Positions 49,153 to 58,240 of a stretch of DNA of 64,000 nucleotides are shown here, piece after piece. The notes beneath the pieces are model-generated. The model was not told the origin of the DNA. It searched no databases and saw only the letters and a list, made by a program, of their open reading frames with translations. Each line of letters starts with the position of its first letter. The first letter of the stretch is position 1. This DNA is from UBA11358 sp049517655. GTDB taxonomy: Bacteria; Verrucomicrobiota; Verrucomicrobiia; Limisphaerales; UBA11358. The stretch covers positions 1 to 64,000 of the forward strand of contig JBEKRQ010000003.1 of the NCBI GenBank assembly GCA_049517655.1, in the 5' to 3' direction. The translations under genes and the position numbers were made by a program.

Positions 49153-50856
49153 GTGGCTGAAAAAGACGATTATCTGGCAGACGTGCTGGTGGACTTGGGG
49201 CTTGTGAAAGCCGAACAGGTCGCCAAAACGCGCCAAGAAGCTCAAGCCTCCGGCACGGGCGTGGTGGATTTGTTGTTGGCCAACAAAATCATCCAGCAGG
49301 CTGACGTCACACAAGCCAAAGCGGCCCAATTCGGCGCGGAAGTCATTCAACTCAGTGGATTGAGAATCCCCGACGATGTCATTTCCATTATTCCGCGCCA
49401 CATCGCCAAAAAATACCGCGTCGTCCCCGTTTTCAAAAGCGACGGCAAGGTGGCCGTGGCCATTGCCGACCCGTCCGATCTGAACACCATTGACACGCTG
49501 ACGCATTTGCTCAACGCGGAAATTGAACTGTGCGTCGCGTCCGAACCGGACGTCGAAGCCGCGCTCAACAAATATTATGGTCGCACGGGTTCCACAGCTG
49601 TTGACAAGGCGATTCAGGAACTTACAGAAAGTGAAGTCGAAGTGCCGGCAGGCGCGCTTGAAGATGACGCTGCGACGGTTGAAGCGGATGCGCCGCTCAT
49701 CCGGCTCGTCAATCAGATCATCGTGGACGCTTTCAAGATGCGTGCGTCGGACATCCATTTGGAGCCGCTGGCGAAACGTTTCCGTTTGCGTTACCGCGTT
49801 GACGGCATGTTGCACGAGATGAAAGCCCCGCCGAAACGGTTGCAGGCGTCCATCATCACGCGGCTGAAAATTCAGTCGAACATGTCCATTTCCGAGCATC
49901 GCATTCCACAAGACGGACGCATTCAGAGCAAAGTCGGCAACAAACTGATTGACTTGCGCGTGTCATGCCTGCCGACGAACCACGGCGAAAGCATCGTCAT
50001 GCGTATTCTCGACAAGGAAGGCCTGCGGCTCGGTTTGCCCGAATTGGGGTTTTTCACGGACGACCAGCAGACGTTCGAGCGCATGATTGCATTGCCCGAC
50101 GGCATTTTGCTCGTGACGGGGCCGACCGGTTCCGGCAAAACCACGACACTTTACTCCTGCCTGCACTTCATCAATCGCCCTGACCGGAAAATCATCACGG
50201 TCGAGGACCCGGTGGAATACGTTCTATCGGGCATCAATCAGGTGCAAGTCAACGAAGTCGTCGGCCTCACATTCTCCATTGCGCTACGCTCCATTTTGCG
50301 TCAGGCGCCGAATGTCTTGATGATTGGTGAAATTCGCGACCTTGAAACTGCATCCATTGCCATCAATGCCTCGCTGACCGGCCACCTTGTTTTCTCCACG
50401 CTCCATACCAATGATGCCCCGAGTGCGGTAAGTCGTCTGATCGACATCGGCGTGAAGCCGTTTTTGGTCGCGTCCTCCACGCGCTGTCTCATGGCTCAAC
50501 GCCTCGTGCGCAAAGTTTGCCACAAATGCATGCAACCCTATCATCTGACGGAGGCGGAGTTGCGCCTGTTGAATATCACCGCCGACAATTTGCAGACCGC
50601 GACGCTTCAAAAGGGCCGTGGTTGCAACGATTGTTCAAACACCGGTTTTCGCGGGCGCATGGGTATTTTTGAAATATTCGCCATTGATGATGAAGCGCGG
50701 AAACTGATTTACGACAAGGCGCCGACGTCTGTTTTACGCACCCGCGCCCGCGAAATGGGCATGCGCACGTTGCGTGAGGACGGGATTCGCAAGGCGCTTG
50801 CTGGTTTGACAACGCCCGAAGAAGTCATTCGGGCGACGATAGGCGACGAATCGTGA
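49153..50856 (+). CDS. pilB: Type IV pilus/T2SS assembly ATPase (PilB/GspE), copy 1
   Basis: A 567-residue extension ATPase from a GTG start. An MshEN-like N-terminal domain (about 1-140) precedes the secretion ATPase with Walker A GPTGSGKTTT, Walker B VLMIGEIRD, the His box TLHTNDAPSA and a zinc-binding set CHKC ... CNDC. The Asp box reads LRQAPN instead of the usual LRQDPD, as in copy 2, so an acidic residue near the nucleotide is missing. It should drive polymerisation of pilus or pseudopilus subunits at the inner membrane. It heads the pilB-pilT-pilB-pilC run. Confidence 0.93.
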   Translation: MAEKDDYLADVLVDLGLVKAEQVAKTRQEAQASGTGVVDLLLANKIIQQADVTQAKAAQFGAEVIQLSGLRIPDDVISIIPRHIAKKYRVVPVFKSDGKVAVAIADPSDLNTIDTLTHLLNAEIELCVASEPDVEAALNKYYGRTGSTAVDKAIQELTESEVEVPAGALEDDAATVEADAPLIRLVNQIIVDAFKMRASDIHLEPLAKRFRLRYRVDGMLHEMKAPPKRLQASIITRLKIQSNMSISEHRIPQDGRIQSKVGNKLIDLRVSCLPTNHGESIVMRILDKEGLRLGLPELGFFTDDQQTFERMIALPDGILLVTGPTGSGKTTTLYSCLHFINRPDRKIITVEDPVEYVLSGINQVQVNEVVGLTFSIALRSILRQAPNVLMIGEIRDLETASIAINASLTGHLVFSTLHTNDAPSAVSRLIDIGVKPFLVASSTRCLMAQRLVRKVCHKCMQPYHLTEAELRLLNITADNLQTATLQKGRGCNDCSNTGFRGRMGIFEIFAIDDEARKLIYDKAPTSVLRTRAREMGMRTLREDGIRKALAGLTTPEEVIRATIGDES

Positions 50857-50868
50857 CCGGAATTTTTT

Positions 50869-51981
50869 ATGTCATACTCAATGTCAGATTTATTGCAGTT
50901 GGTCGTGGCCGAAGAGGCGTCCGACCTTCATATCTGCGTGGGAACATCACCGACCATCCGGGTGCACGGGATTCTGCACCGCGTCGAAGGGCCGACGCTC
51001 AAGCCGGAAGACACCGAGGAGTTGATGCGCAGCATCACGTCCGAGGAACGCATTCAGGCCACGCGCGAGCACGGCGGCACGGACTTCGGTTTCGCGTTCG
51101 GCGACGTGGCGCGTTTCCGTGTCAGTGTGTACAAGGAAAGGGGCAGTTTCGGCATAGCGCTCCGGCAACTTCCCACCAAGCTGCTTACTCTGGAGGAAGT
51201 CGGCATTCCACCGAGCACGAAGGAACTGCTTTACAAACCGCGGGGGCTGGTTTTGGTGACCGGCCCGACTGGTTCCGGAAAAACGACCACGCTCGCCTCG
51301 ATGATCAACATCATCAACGAGGAGCGCGATGAAGTGCATGTTATCACCATCGAAGACCCGATTGAGTATTATCACTACCACAAAAAGGCGCTGATCACGC
51401 AGCGCGAAATCGGCGTGGACGTGCCGAATTTTGCGGAAGGTCTCCGCCGTGGATTACGGCAAGACCCGGACGTGATGATGGTCGGTGAAATGCGCGACCT
51501 GGAAACAATTGACGCTGCCATCACGGCAGCCGAAACGGGTCACTTGGTTTTTGGCACGTTGCACACGACCGGCGCGGCCAAGACAGTTGACCGTATCGTC
51601 AACGCCTTTCCAACAAATCAGCAGGAGCAGATTCGCATTCAGCTTTCCACGGTGCTGGCGGCGGTGATTTCGCAACTGTTGATTCCGCGCGTTGACAAAC
51701 CGGGGCGCATAGCTGTTTTTGAAGTGATGGTCAATACGCCATCCATTGCCGCGCTGATTCGTGACAATAAAACATTCCGCATTCAATCGGACATTCAAAC
51801 CGGCGCGAAATTCGGCATGGTGACGCTCGACGCGCACCTGCTGGACAGGTATCAGCAGGGCATGATTGCGCGCGAGGAAGTCATCACCAAATCGCAAGAC
51901 CCGACGACGGTCCAGCAGAAATTGCAGGAATTGGAATTGGCTCAAGCCATCAGCACATCGGGTGCGCCGGCCAGAAGATGA
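50869..51981 (+). CDS. pilT: Twitching motility retraction ATPase PilT
   Basis: A 370-residue PilT, 12 bases after the pilB stop. It has the short PilT N-domain (EEASDLHICVGTSPTIRVHG), Walker A GPTGSGKTTT, Asp box LRQDPDVMMVGEMRD, and AAETGHLVFGTLHTTGAAKTVDRIV with FPTNQQEQIR, the retraction-ATPase signature. It depolymerises type IV pili. It is flanked by two extension ATPases, consistent with a dynamic pilus. Confidence 0.95.
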   Translation: MSYSMSDLLQLVVAEEASDLHICVGTSPTIRVHGILHRVEGPTLKPEDTEELMRSITSEERIQATREHGGTDFGFAFGDVARFRVSVYKERGSFGIALRQLPTKLLTLEEVGIPPSTKELLYKPRGLVLVTGPTGSGKTTTLASMINIINEERDEVHVITIEDPIEYYHYHKKALITQREIGVDVPNFAEGLRRGLRQDPDVMMVGEMRDLETIDAAITAAETGHLVFGTLHTTGAAKTVDRIVNAFPTNQQEQIRIQLSTVLAAVISQLLIPRVDKPGRIAVFEVMVNTPSIAALIRDNKTFRIQSDIQTGAKFGMVTLDAHLLDRYQQGMIAREEVITKSQDPTTVQQKLQELELAQAISTSGAPARR

Positions 51982-52000
51982 CCCCAAATGTGATAATGAC

Positions 52001-53710
52001 ATGGCCGAAGAGATTTCAAATCCTTTGTTGTCGCTCGTGGTGGAGCAGGGGCTGATTGACGACTTGCAGTACGAGGAAGTCGTTGCCGAACTCAAGCGCA
52101 GCGGCACACCGGTGGCCCAACTGTTGCAGGATTTCGGCATCATGAAGCTCGACGACATCCTGCATGCGATGGCGAGCTATCTTGGCACGACGGTGGTTTC
52201 GTTGCGTGACCGCGAATTTTCGCCCGATCTCTTGAAACTGATTCCGGCCAACGTCGTGCGGATATATCATTGCGTGCCGGTTGCCGTGAATGATGGAACA
52301 GTGCAGGTGGCACTGGCCAATCCGCTCGACCCGGCGCTGGCGGATGGAATCCATTTCGCCATCAAGCGCGATGTGCAGGTGGTGGTGGCCGACCCGGTTG
52401 AAATCGAAAAGGTCATCGACCAGTATTACGGCCAGGAAGAAAGTGAGGACTTTTCGAAAATCCTCAAGGAACTCGGTGCCGATCAGAATATCGCCCGCGA
52501 AGTAAGTGAGGCCAGCGCCACGGACAATGAACGGCTCATGGCGAATCTCGCCAATGAAGCACCCATCGTCAAATTCGTTGACCTGGTTTTGTCTCAAGCC
52601 ATTCAAGACCGCGCGAGCGACATTCATTTCGAACCGTTTGAAACCGAGTTTCGCATTCGCTACCGCGTGGACGGCGCGTTGTATGAAATGTCGCCACCGC
52701 CCAAGCACCTGGCATTGCCGGTGATTTCGCGTCTGAAGGTCATGTCCAATCTGAATATTTCCGAGCGGCGGCTGCCGCAGGACGGACGCATTAGTTATTC
52801 CACGGACAATCGGCAGATTGATTTGCGCATTTCGACCCTGCCGACGCAATTTGGCGAATCGGTCGTGTTGCGCGTGCTCGACCGCGCGGCGGTGAATCTG
52901 GAAATCGAGTCGCTGGGCTTTCCGAAATTAGTGCATGACTTCATCACCGAGGCAATCCAACGGCCCAACGGCATTATTATTGTCACCGGGCCGACCGGCT
53001 GCGGCAAAACGACAACGCTTTACTCCTGTTTGCGGCGTATCAACGCCATTGATTCCAAACTGCTCACCGCCGAGGACCCGGTCGAATACGACATCGAAGG
53101 CATCATGCAGGTTGCCATCAACGAAGCGGTCGGCATGACGTTCGCCAAGGCGCTGCGGTCGTTTCTGCGCCAGGACCCGGACATCATCATGGTCGGTGAA
53201 ATGCGCGATTTGGAAACGGCGCAAATCGCCGTGCAGGCGTCGCTGACCGGTCACCTGGTGATGAGCACGCTGCACACCAACGACGCGACGGGCGCCGTGA
53301 CGCGCCTGATTGACATGGGGATGGAGCCGTTCCTGATTTCCTCGACGTTGCTGGCGGTGCTGGCGCAGCGGCTGGTGCGAACCATTTGCAAAAATTGCCA
53401 GACACCATTCGAGCCGACCGAGGATCAATTGGTGCTGTTGAATCTTTCACCGCACGATTTGGGCGACAAGACGTTTCATTACGGCCGCGGTTGCTCGATC
53501 TGCAACGACACCGGATACAGGGGGCGCAAGGGCATTTTTGAGTTGCTCATCATCAGCGAGGCGATTCGCACATTGATCAACGAGCGTGCGCCGACGGTGG
53601 TATTGCGCCAGAAAGCCGTCGAACTCGGCATGGTGACGTTGCGCGAGGACGGCTTGCGCACCATTTTTGAAGGTGATACCACTATTGAAGAAATCGTCAA
53701 ATATACCTGA
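52001..53710 (+). CDS. pilB: Type IV pilus/T2SS assembly ATPase (PilB/GspE), copy 2
   Basis: A 569-residue second extension ATPase from MAEEISNPLLSLV (52001), 19 bases after pilT; the frame open back to 51866 overlaps pilT and is not used. MshEN-like N-domain, Walker A GPTGCGKTTT (Cys where copy 1 has Ser), Asp box LRQDPDIIMVGEMRD, His box TLHTNDATGA, and zinc site CKNC ... CSICND. It keeps all canonical residues, so of the pair it is the more typical motor. The two copies may serve pilus and pseudopilus systems. Confidence 0.93.
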   Translation: MAEEISNPLLSLVVEQGLIDDLQYEEVVAELKRSGTPVAQLLQDFGIMKLDDILHAMASYLGTTVVSLRDREFSPDLLKLIPANVVRIYHCVPVAVNDGTVQVALANPLDPALADGIHFAIKRDVQVVVADPVEIEKVIDQYYGQEESEDFSKILKELGADQNIAREVSEASATDNERLMANLANEAPIVKFVDLVLSQAIQDRASDIHFEPFETEFRIRYRVDGALYEMSPPPKHLALPVISRLKVMSNLNISERRLPQDGRISYSTDNRQIDLRISTLPTQFGESVVLRVLDRAAVNLEIESLGFPKLVHDFITEAIQRPNGIIIVTGPTGCGKTTTLYSCLRRINAIDSKLLTAEDPVEYDIEGIMQVAINEAVGMTFAKALRSFLRQDPDIIMVGEMRDLETAQIAVQASLTGHLVMSTLHTNDATGAVTRLIDMGMEPFLISSTLLAVLAQRLVRTICKNCQTPFEPTEDQLVLLNLSPHDLGDKTFHYGRGCSICNDTGYRGRKGIFELLIISEAIRTLINERAPTVVLRQKAVELGMVTLREDGLRTIFEGDTTIEEIVKYT

Positions 53711-53725
53711 AGCAAAGGCCCCGCT

Positions 53726-55033
53726 ATGCCGAGATACAATTACGTTGCGCTGGACACTCACGGCAAGGAGACAAAAGGAACCATTGAGGTCGCCAGCCAG
53801 AATGAGGCCATCGGTCGTGTCAAGGAAATGGGCCTTTTCCCGACTAAAATCGTTGAGGCTGAAAAGCCCCAGGAAAAACCGTCCAGGAAGAAGGCCAAAG
53901 CCGCCGGTAAAAAGGGCTCCGCTCTCAACCTCAACATCAACATTCCCGGCCTTAGTGGCCGGGTGAAACCAAAGGTGTTGACGACATTCACGCGCCAGCT
54001 GGCAACACTGGTGGACGCGGGTTTGCCGTTGCTTCGCGGATTGCGCGTGCTGGAAAAGCAGGAGCACAGCTCAACACTCAAGTCCATTCTCGGTCAACTG
54101 GCTTTGGCGATTGAGGGCGGCAGCACGTTTTCAGAGGCGCTGGCGCAGCATCCAAAAGTTTTCAACCGTTTGTTTGTGAACATGGTCAAGGCCGGTGAAT
54201 TGGGTGGTGTGCTGGAAGTGGTGTTGAGGCGTCTGGCCGAGTTCTCTGAAAAGGCGCAGAAGATCAAGGGCAAGATCAAAGCCGCGATGTTTTACCCGGT
54301 GGCGGTGATGGTTGTCGCGACGGGAATAATGATTCTGCTGTTAACGTTTGTGATTCCGAGGTTCAAGTTGGTTTTTGCGGACATGATGGAGGGTAAGCCA
54401 TTGCCCGCGTTCACCCGGCTGGTGATGGGAATCAGCGACGCCGTCAAAAATCATTTTCTGGTGACGGCAGGATGCGTCGCGGTTTTTGTGGTCTTGTTTT
54501 CATTGTTCATCAAAACCAAATTTGGCCGGTGGCTTTGGGACACTTTCAAATTGAAAGTCCCGGTCATCGGCCCGGTGGTCAGGAAAGTGGCGATTTCCCG
54601 TTTCTCGCGCACGCTCGGCACGCTCGTCAGCAGCGGCGTTCCCATTTTGCAGGCCCTCACCATTGTCAGGGAAACCGCCGGGAACGTCATCATCAGCAAC
54701 GCCGTCAGCGCCGTTCATGAAAGCGTGAAGGAAGGCGAAACCATCACTGCGCCGTTGGAAGGTTCGGGCGTTTTCCCGCCCATGGTCGTCAGCATGGTGG
54801 ACGTGGGCGAACAAACCGGCGCCCTGCCCGAAATGCTTTTGAAAATCGCCGACAACTACGACGAAGAAGTGGACAATGCGGTGGCCTCCATGACCGCCCT
54901 GTTGGAACCAATCATGATTGTATTTCTGGCGGTTATAGTAGGCAGCATTGTCATTGCCATGTTCCTGCCGCTCATTGCCTTGATTAGTGGTCTCAGTGGC
55001 GGTGAGCACGGCGCTGGCGGCGCTGCTGATTGA
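53726..55033 (+). CDS. pilC: Type IV pilus/T2SS inner-membrane platform protein PilC/GspF
   Basis: A 435-residue platform protein, 15 bases after the second pilB. The N-terminal part (MPRYNYVALDTHGKETKG) and a Lys/Ala linker lead to two T2SSF domains: VLTTFTRQLATLVDAGLPL and VAISRFSRTLGTLVSSGVP, with three main membrane segments (about 205-225, 245-270, 405-430). It couples the ATPases to the pilin-processing machinery. A hairpin (AATTCGG/CCGAATT) lies just past the stop, without a T tract. Confidence 0.95.
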   Translation: MPRYNYVALDTHGKETKGTIEVASQNEAIGRVKEMGLFPTKIVEAEKPQEKPSRKKAKAAGKKGSALNLNINIPGLSGRVKPKVLTTFTRQLATLVDAGLPLLRGLRVLEKQEHSSTLKSILGQLALAIEGGSTFSEALAQHPKVFNRLFVNMVKAGELGGVLEVVLRRLAEFSEKAQKIKGKIKAAMFYPVAVMVVATGIMILLLTFVIPRFKLVFADMMEGKPLPAFTRLVMGISDAVKNHFLVTAGCVAVFVVLFSLFIKTKFGRWLWDTFKLKVPVIGPVVRKVAISRFSRTLGTLVSSGVPILQALTIVRETAGNVIISNAVSAVHESVKEGETITAPLEGSGVFPPMVVSMVDVGEQTGALPEMLLKIADNYDEEVDNAVASMTALLEPIMIVFLAVIVGSIVIAMFLPLIALISGLSGGEHGAGGAAD

Positions 55034-55113
55034 CTTGGATAGGAATTCGGTTTCTTTAGCTGCCGAATTGGGCGCTGTAACCTGTTTATCCTGAAAGCAG
55101 AAAGTAAAACTTG

Positions 55114-55159
55114 TTGACAAACAATGGCATCCGTGCGTAAATACAATGTAAAGACATTG
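55114..55159 (+). promoter_or_regulatory. Promoter and operator before the toxin-antitoxin pair
   Basis: TTGACA (55114-55119), an 18-base spacer and TAAATA (55138-55143) form a -35/-10 pair. Overlapping and following the -10 is a perfect inverted repeat CAATGT, AAAG, ACATTG (55144-55159), well placed as an operator for a CopG-type repressor. Confidence 0.65.
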
Positions 55160-55189
55160 CATGGGCGTTTTGTTTGCAGTTAACTCGTT

Positions 55190-55477
55190 ATGGAGTTTGA
55201 GTGGAATAATCCGCCGTTTGAAATGGATGGTTCTTTGACTCAGCGGGAAATTGAAGAGTCCTTTGAAGATCCGTTTGCCATTCGGCTGTTGCCGGACTCG
55301 CCCCGATTCAGTGTAAAGATGCGTTTTTTCAACCTGGGCATGTCGGCCGGTGGAATTGGAGTTTTCAGCGTGTATCGGACAAACGGACGATTGGTTCGCG
55401 TGCTGCACGCCCGCCCGTTCGAAGCGGAAGAACGATTTTTTTATCAGCGGAAAGTGGACCAGACACTTTCGCAGTAA
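55190..55477 (+). CDS. BrnT-like toxin
   Basis: A 95-residue protein with the BrnT RNase-toxin layout: MEFEWNNPP at the start (FEWD-like), REIEESFEDPFAI, then GVFSVYRTNGRLVRVLHARP and EAEERFFY (the ISARxAxxxERxxY motif). BrnT toxins cleave RNA and are silenced by an antitoxin encoded just downstream, which is the case here. It has its own promoter and palindromic operator. The insertion of a TA pair within a pilus operon is unusual. Confidence 0.75.
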   Translation: MEFEWNNPPFEMDGSLTQREIEESFEDPFAIRLLPDSPRFSVKMRFFNLGMSAGGIGVFSVYRTNGRLVRVLHARPFEAEERFFYQRKVDQTLSQ

Positions 55478-55496
55478 TTGAAAAGTAAAATGACTT

Positions 55497-55775
55497 TTGC
55501 CCGTGAGAACATTTGCCAGTTGGGAAGAAGTTCCGCTCTTCGACAGCGAAGAGGCCGAAGCGGATTTTTGGGTGGAAAACCGGCCGGACCTGCGCCTGAT
55601 GGAAGCGGCGGTGGCCGGCAGCGCCGAGGCGTCCGAGTCCGTGACCATCACGCTGCGCATCGACCCGCGGATGCTGGCGCGCATCAAACGCATGGCGCGG
55701 TCGCGATATTTGAATTACCAGAGCATGATCAAACAGTGGCTCAGCGAGCGAATGGAAAAAGAATTAGGGAAATGA
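55497..55775 (+). CDS. CopG-type antitoxin
   Basis: A 92-residue protein starting with TTG at 55497 (or GTG at 55503). The C-terminus is a ribbon-helix-helix: SVTITLRIDPRMLARIKRMA followed by YLNYQSMIKQWLSERMEKEL, as in CopG/BrnA antitoxins that pair with BrnT. The acidic N-terminus (LFDSEEAEADFW) probably binds the toxin. Its stop overlaps the start of the first pseudopilin gene (ATGA at 55772-55775), linking translation of the antitoxin with that of the pseudopilin. Confidence 0.75.
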   Translation: MPVRTFASWEEVPLFDSEEAEADFWVENRPDLRLMEAAVAGSAEASESVTITLRIDPRMLARIKRMARSRYLNYQSMIKQWLSERMEKELGK

Positions 55776-56551
55776 TGAAAACCGAAATGAATCAATTGCG
55801 GATTGGAAAATGTGATGCCGCGCCCTTCCAGCGGCCAATCGGAAATCGAAAACTCGCCTCGGCGAAGCCAGGGTCGGAAATCGGAAATTTCAGGGCCTTC
55901 ACTCTCGTCGAACTGCTCGTCGTCATCTCCATCATTGCCCTGCTTGCCGCGCTTCTCCTGCCCGTGGCGGGCGCGGTGAAGAAACAATCAGTGATTCACA
56001 CCGCCCAAGCCGAAATGGCGCAATTGGAGACCGCGATTGACCGCTACAAATCCGCCTACGGCTTTTATCCGCCGGACAGCACTGTAACCATCAGCAATAT
56101 TCCAATCAGCCAGCTTTATTATGAACTGGAGGGAACCATTTACGATCCGACCAATCTGGCTTATACCACCTTGGATGGGAGTGCGACCATCCAAGCCTCT
56201 GACGTATCCAAGGCCTTTCCAGTCGTCAGCGGGTTTGTAAATTGCAGCAAACCCAACGCCGATGAGTCCACGCCACAGGCCAGAAATTTTCTTCCAGACC
56301 TGAAACCGAACCAGATTGCAGAGAATGTAACGAATAACAACGTGCGTGTGACATTGCTGGTCGGTTCCGCAGGCGGGCCGGATCGGACCTATCCATGGGG
56401 TGTGCCCGACCTGAACCCTTGGCGCTATGTCTCGCAAGGGACCAACAATCCCGGCTCCTATGATTTGTGGATTCAGCTTTCGATTGGCGGACAAACGAAT
56501 CTCATCTGCAACTGGAACAAACAGGTGCAAATCAACAGTCCATTGCCATGA
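55772..56551 (+). CDS. Type II secretion/pilus pseudopilin 1 (GspG/H-like)
   Basis: A 259-residue pseudopilin whose ATG overlaps the antitoxin stop. A 42-residue leader built from repeat DNA ends in A, then the pilin signature FTLVELLVVISIIALLAALL. The leader is far longer than the usual 6-10 residues. The mature protein has a helical stretch (QLETAIDRYKSAYGFYPPD) and a loop-rich region, as in GspG-like subunits. Prepilin peptidase should cut before Phe. It starts a run of pseudopilin genes and belongs to the type found in multiple copies in Verrucomicrobia. Confidence 0.85.
   Translation: MMKTEMNQLRIGKCDAAPFQRPIGNRKLASAKPGSEIGNFRAFTLVELLVVISIIALLAALLLPVAGAVKKQSVIHTAQAEMAQLETAIDRYKSAYGFYPPDSTVTISNIPISQLYYELEGTIYDPTNLAYTTLDGSATIQASDVSKAFPVVSGFVNCSKPNADESTPQARNFLPDLKPNQIAENVTNNNVRVTLLVGSAGGPDRTYPWGVPDLNPWRYVSQGTNNPGSYDLWIQLSIGGQTNLICNWNKQVQINSPLP
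55837..55890. repeat. Heptamer and palindrome pieces in pseudopilin 1 leader
   Basis: AATCGGA-type units at 55837-55852 and 55873-55890 around a GCCTCGGCGAAG fragment. All lie before the prepilin cleavage site. Confidence 0.65.
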
Positions 56552-56563
56552 GTTTTTTGACTT

Positions 56564-57376
56564 ATGTCCATCGTTGAAAATATGAAAACGACTTTTACAA
56601 AAATCGGGAATCGGAAATCGGGAATCGGAAATTTCAAGGCCTTCACCCTTGTGGAATTGCTGGTGGTCATTTCCATCATCGCCCTCTTGGCGGCGTTGCT
56701 GCTGCCGACTTTGGCGGCTGCTAAAACACGTGCGAAGATAACCCAGGCACGGCTTCAAATCAGTGGCTTGGAAACCGCCATTCAGCAATACGACTCCGCC
56801 TACAGCCGGTTTCCGGTTTCGCCCGGCGCCCAGGCGGCGGCGGCGGGCGGCGAATTCACCTACGGCGCGGTTTTCCAAACTCCAACCGCACCCTTTACCT
56901 ATAGTTTGCTCAATACCACCTACGCCATGAGCAATTGTGAAGTCATCGCCATTTTGATGGATGTCACAAATTATCCCAACACCGGGCTGCCAACCGCGAA
57001 TGCCAACCATCAAAAAAATCCGCAACAAACCCTTTTTCTGAACGCAAAAATGGTGAGCGACCCCAGTTTACCGGGTGTCGGTCCGGATTTGGTCTATCGC
57101 GACCCATGGGGAAACCCCTACGTCATCACCATGGATTTGGACGAGGAAGGCAACGTCAAAGATGCTTTTTATTGTCTGAACGTCGTGTCCGGTCCGGGCG
57201 GGGCGAACACAAATCCCGGGTTGAATGGTTTGATCAATCCTGACACGACCAAGAACGATAACTTTCAATATCACGGCAGCGTGATGGTCTGGTCCGCCGG
57301 GCCGGACAAAATGATTGATCCGCTTAAACCTGCGAATCAAGGCGCCAACAAGGACAATATTTTGAGCTGGCAGTGA
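56564..57376 (+). CDS. Pseudopilin 2 (GspG-like)
   Basis: A 270-residue pseudopilin, 12 bases after gene 1. The 26-residue leader (MSIVENMKTTFTKIGN...) is partly a 7-nt array; the Met at position 7 is a possible start. The cleavage site is KA then FTLVELLVVISIIALLAALL. The mature domain has ETAIQQYDSAYSRFPV, GVGPDLVYRDPWGNPYVITM with the DPWGNPY motif of major pseudopilins, and a C-terminal VWSAGPDKMIDP. The DPWGNPY motif supports GspG, the main filament subunit. Confidence 0.88.
   Translation: MSIVENMKTTFTKIGNRKSGIGNFKAFTLVELLVVISIIALLAALLLPTLAAAKTRAKITQARLQISGLETAIQQYDSAYSRFPVSPGAQAAAAGGEFTYGAVFQTPTAPFTYSLLNTTYAMSNCEVIAILMDVTNYPNTGLPTANANHQKNPQQTLFLNAKMVSDPSLPGVGPDLVYRDPWGNPYVITMDLDEEGNVKDAFYCLNVVSGPGGANTNPGLNGLINPDTTKNDNFQYHGSVMVWSAGPDKMIDPLKPANQGANKDNILSWQ
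56600..56633. repeat. Heptanucleotide array in pseudopilin 2 leader
   Basis: AATCGGG/AATCGGA units, four or five at 7-nt spacing, encoding KIGNRKSGIGN directly before the cleavage site. Confidence 0.85.
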
Positions 57377-57388
57377 AAGTAACAAGTT

Positions 57389-58240
57389 GTGAAAACAACA
57401 AATCTCAAATCCGGGTTTGCCGGCGGCTTGTTGAAAATTCGCAATTCGCAATTCGCAATTCGCAATTCTCTGGCCTTTACGCTTGTCGAGTTGCTGGTGG
57501 TCCTTGCCATCCTCGGCATTCTGGCGGCGCTGATCGTGCCGGCGCTCAAAAATTTCGGCCACTCGGACGCCACCATCAGCGCCTCGCGCCAGTTGCTCGA
57601 CGATGTCGCCCGCGCCCGCCAACTGGCCATCAGCCAGCGCACAACGGTCTATATGGTTTTTGTCCCGACAAATTTTTGGGGCGGTCTGCCGTCTAGCACC
57701 GCGCTCATCAATTTGTGCGACAAACAATTGACCGGCTACACATTTGTCAGTTTGCGCACCATGGGCGACCAACCGGGGGTGCAGAACGCGCACTATCTTG
57801 CGCCGTGGCAAAATTTGCCGGACGGTGCGTTCATTGCTTTGGTGAAATTCACGAACTCACCAAGCCAATTTTACACTATCACCGACCCGATTGATGCCAC
57901 TAAATCCTACAAGATTTATGGTTTCAACATGAATATTTTTCCGTTTCCGACGGAAACAACCCCTATTACCGTCAACACGCCTGCCCTGCCTTACATCGCA
58001 TTCAACTATCTCGGCCAACTGACGACGAACGGTGTTGATGCAGTGATTTCTCCTGAATTAATCCCGCTGGCGCGCGGCAATGTGTCGCCATGGATTGACC
58101 TGGCGACCAAGGCGTATCAGTTGAATCCGCCGCAGGTTTCGGAGATTCCGCCCGGCAACAGCACAAACGCCTACAACATCATTGACATTGAGCCGCTGAC
58201 GGGCCGCGCCAAGCTGCTTTACCACAAAATGGGGCCATGA
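57389..58240 (+). CDS. Pseudopilin 3 (GspH-like)
   Basis: A 283-residue minor pseudopilin from a GTG start. The 29-residue leader carries a perfect 7-nt array; cleavage is after LA before FTLVELLVVLAILGILAALI. The mature protein has LLDDVARARQLAISQRTTVYMVF, typical of GspH/FimT minor pseudopilins that cap the filament. Its stop overlaps the next start (ATGA at 58237). Confidence 0.85.
   Translation: MKTTNLKSGFAGGLLKIRNSQFAIRNSLAFTLVELLVVLAILGILAALIVPALKNFGHSDATISASRQLLDDVARARQLAISQRTTVYMVFVPTNFWGGLPSSTALINLCDKQLTGYTFVSLRTMGDQPGVQNAHYLAPWQNLPDGAFIALVKFTNSPSQFYTITDPIDATKSYKIYGFNMNIFPFPTETTPITVNTPALPYIAFNYLGQLTTNGVDAVISPELIPLARGNVSPWIDLATKAYQLNPPQVSEIPPGNSTNAYNIIDIEPLTGRAKLLYHKMGP
57436..57468. 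repeat. Heptanucleotide array in pseudopilin 3 leader
   Basis: GCAATTC repeated four times without change, one of the cleanest arrays. It encodes RNSQFAIRNS. Confidence 0.9.
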
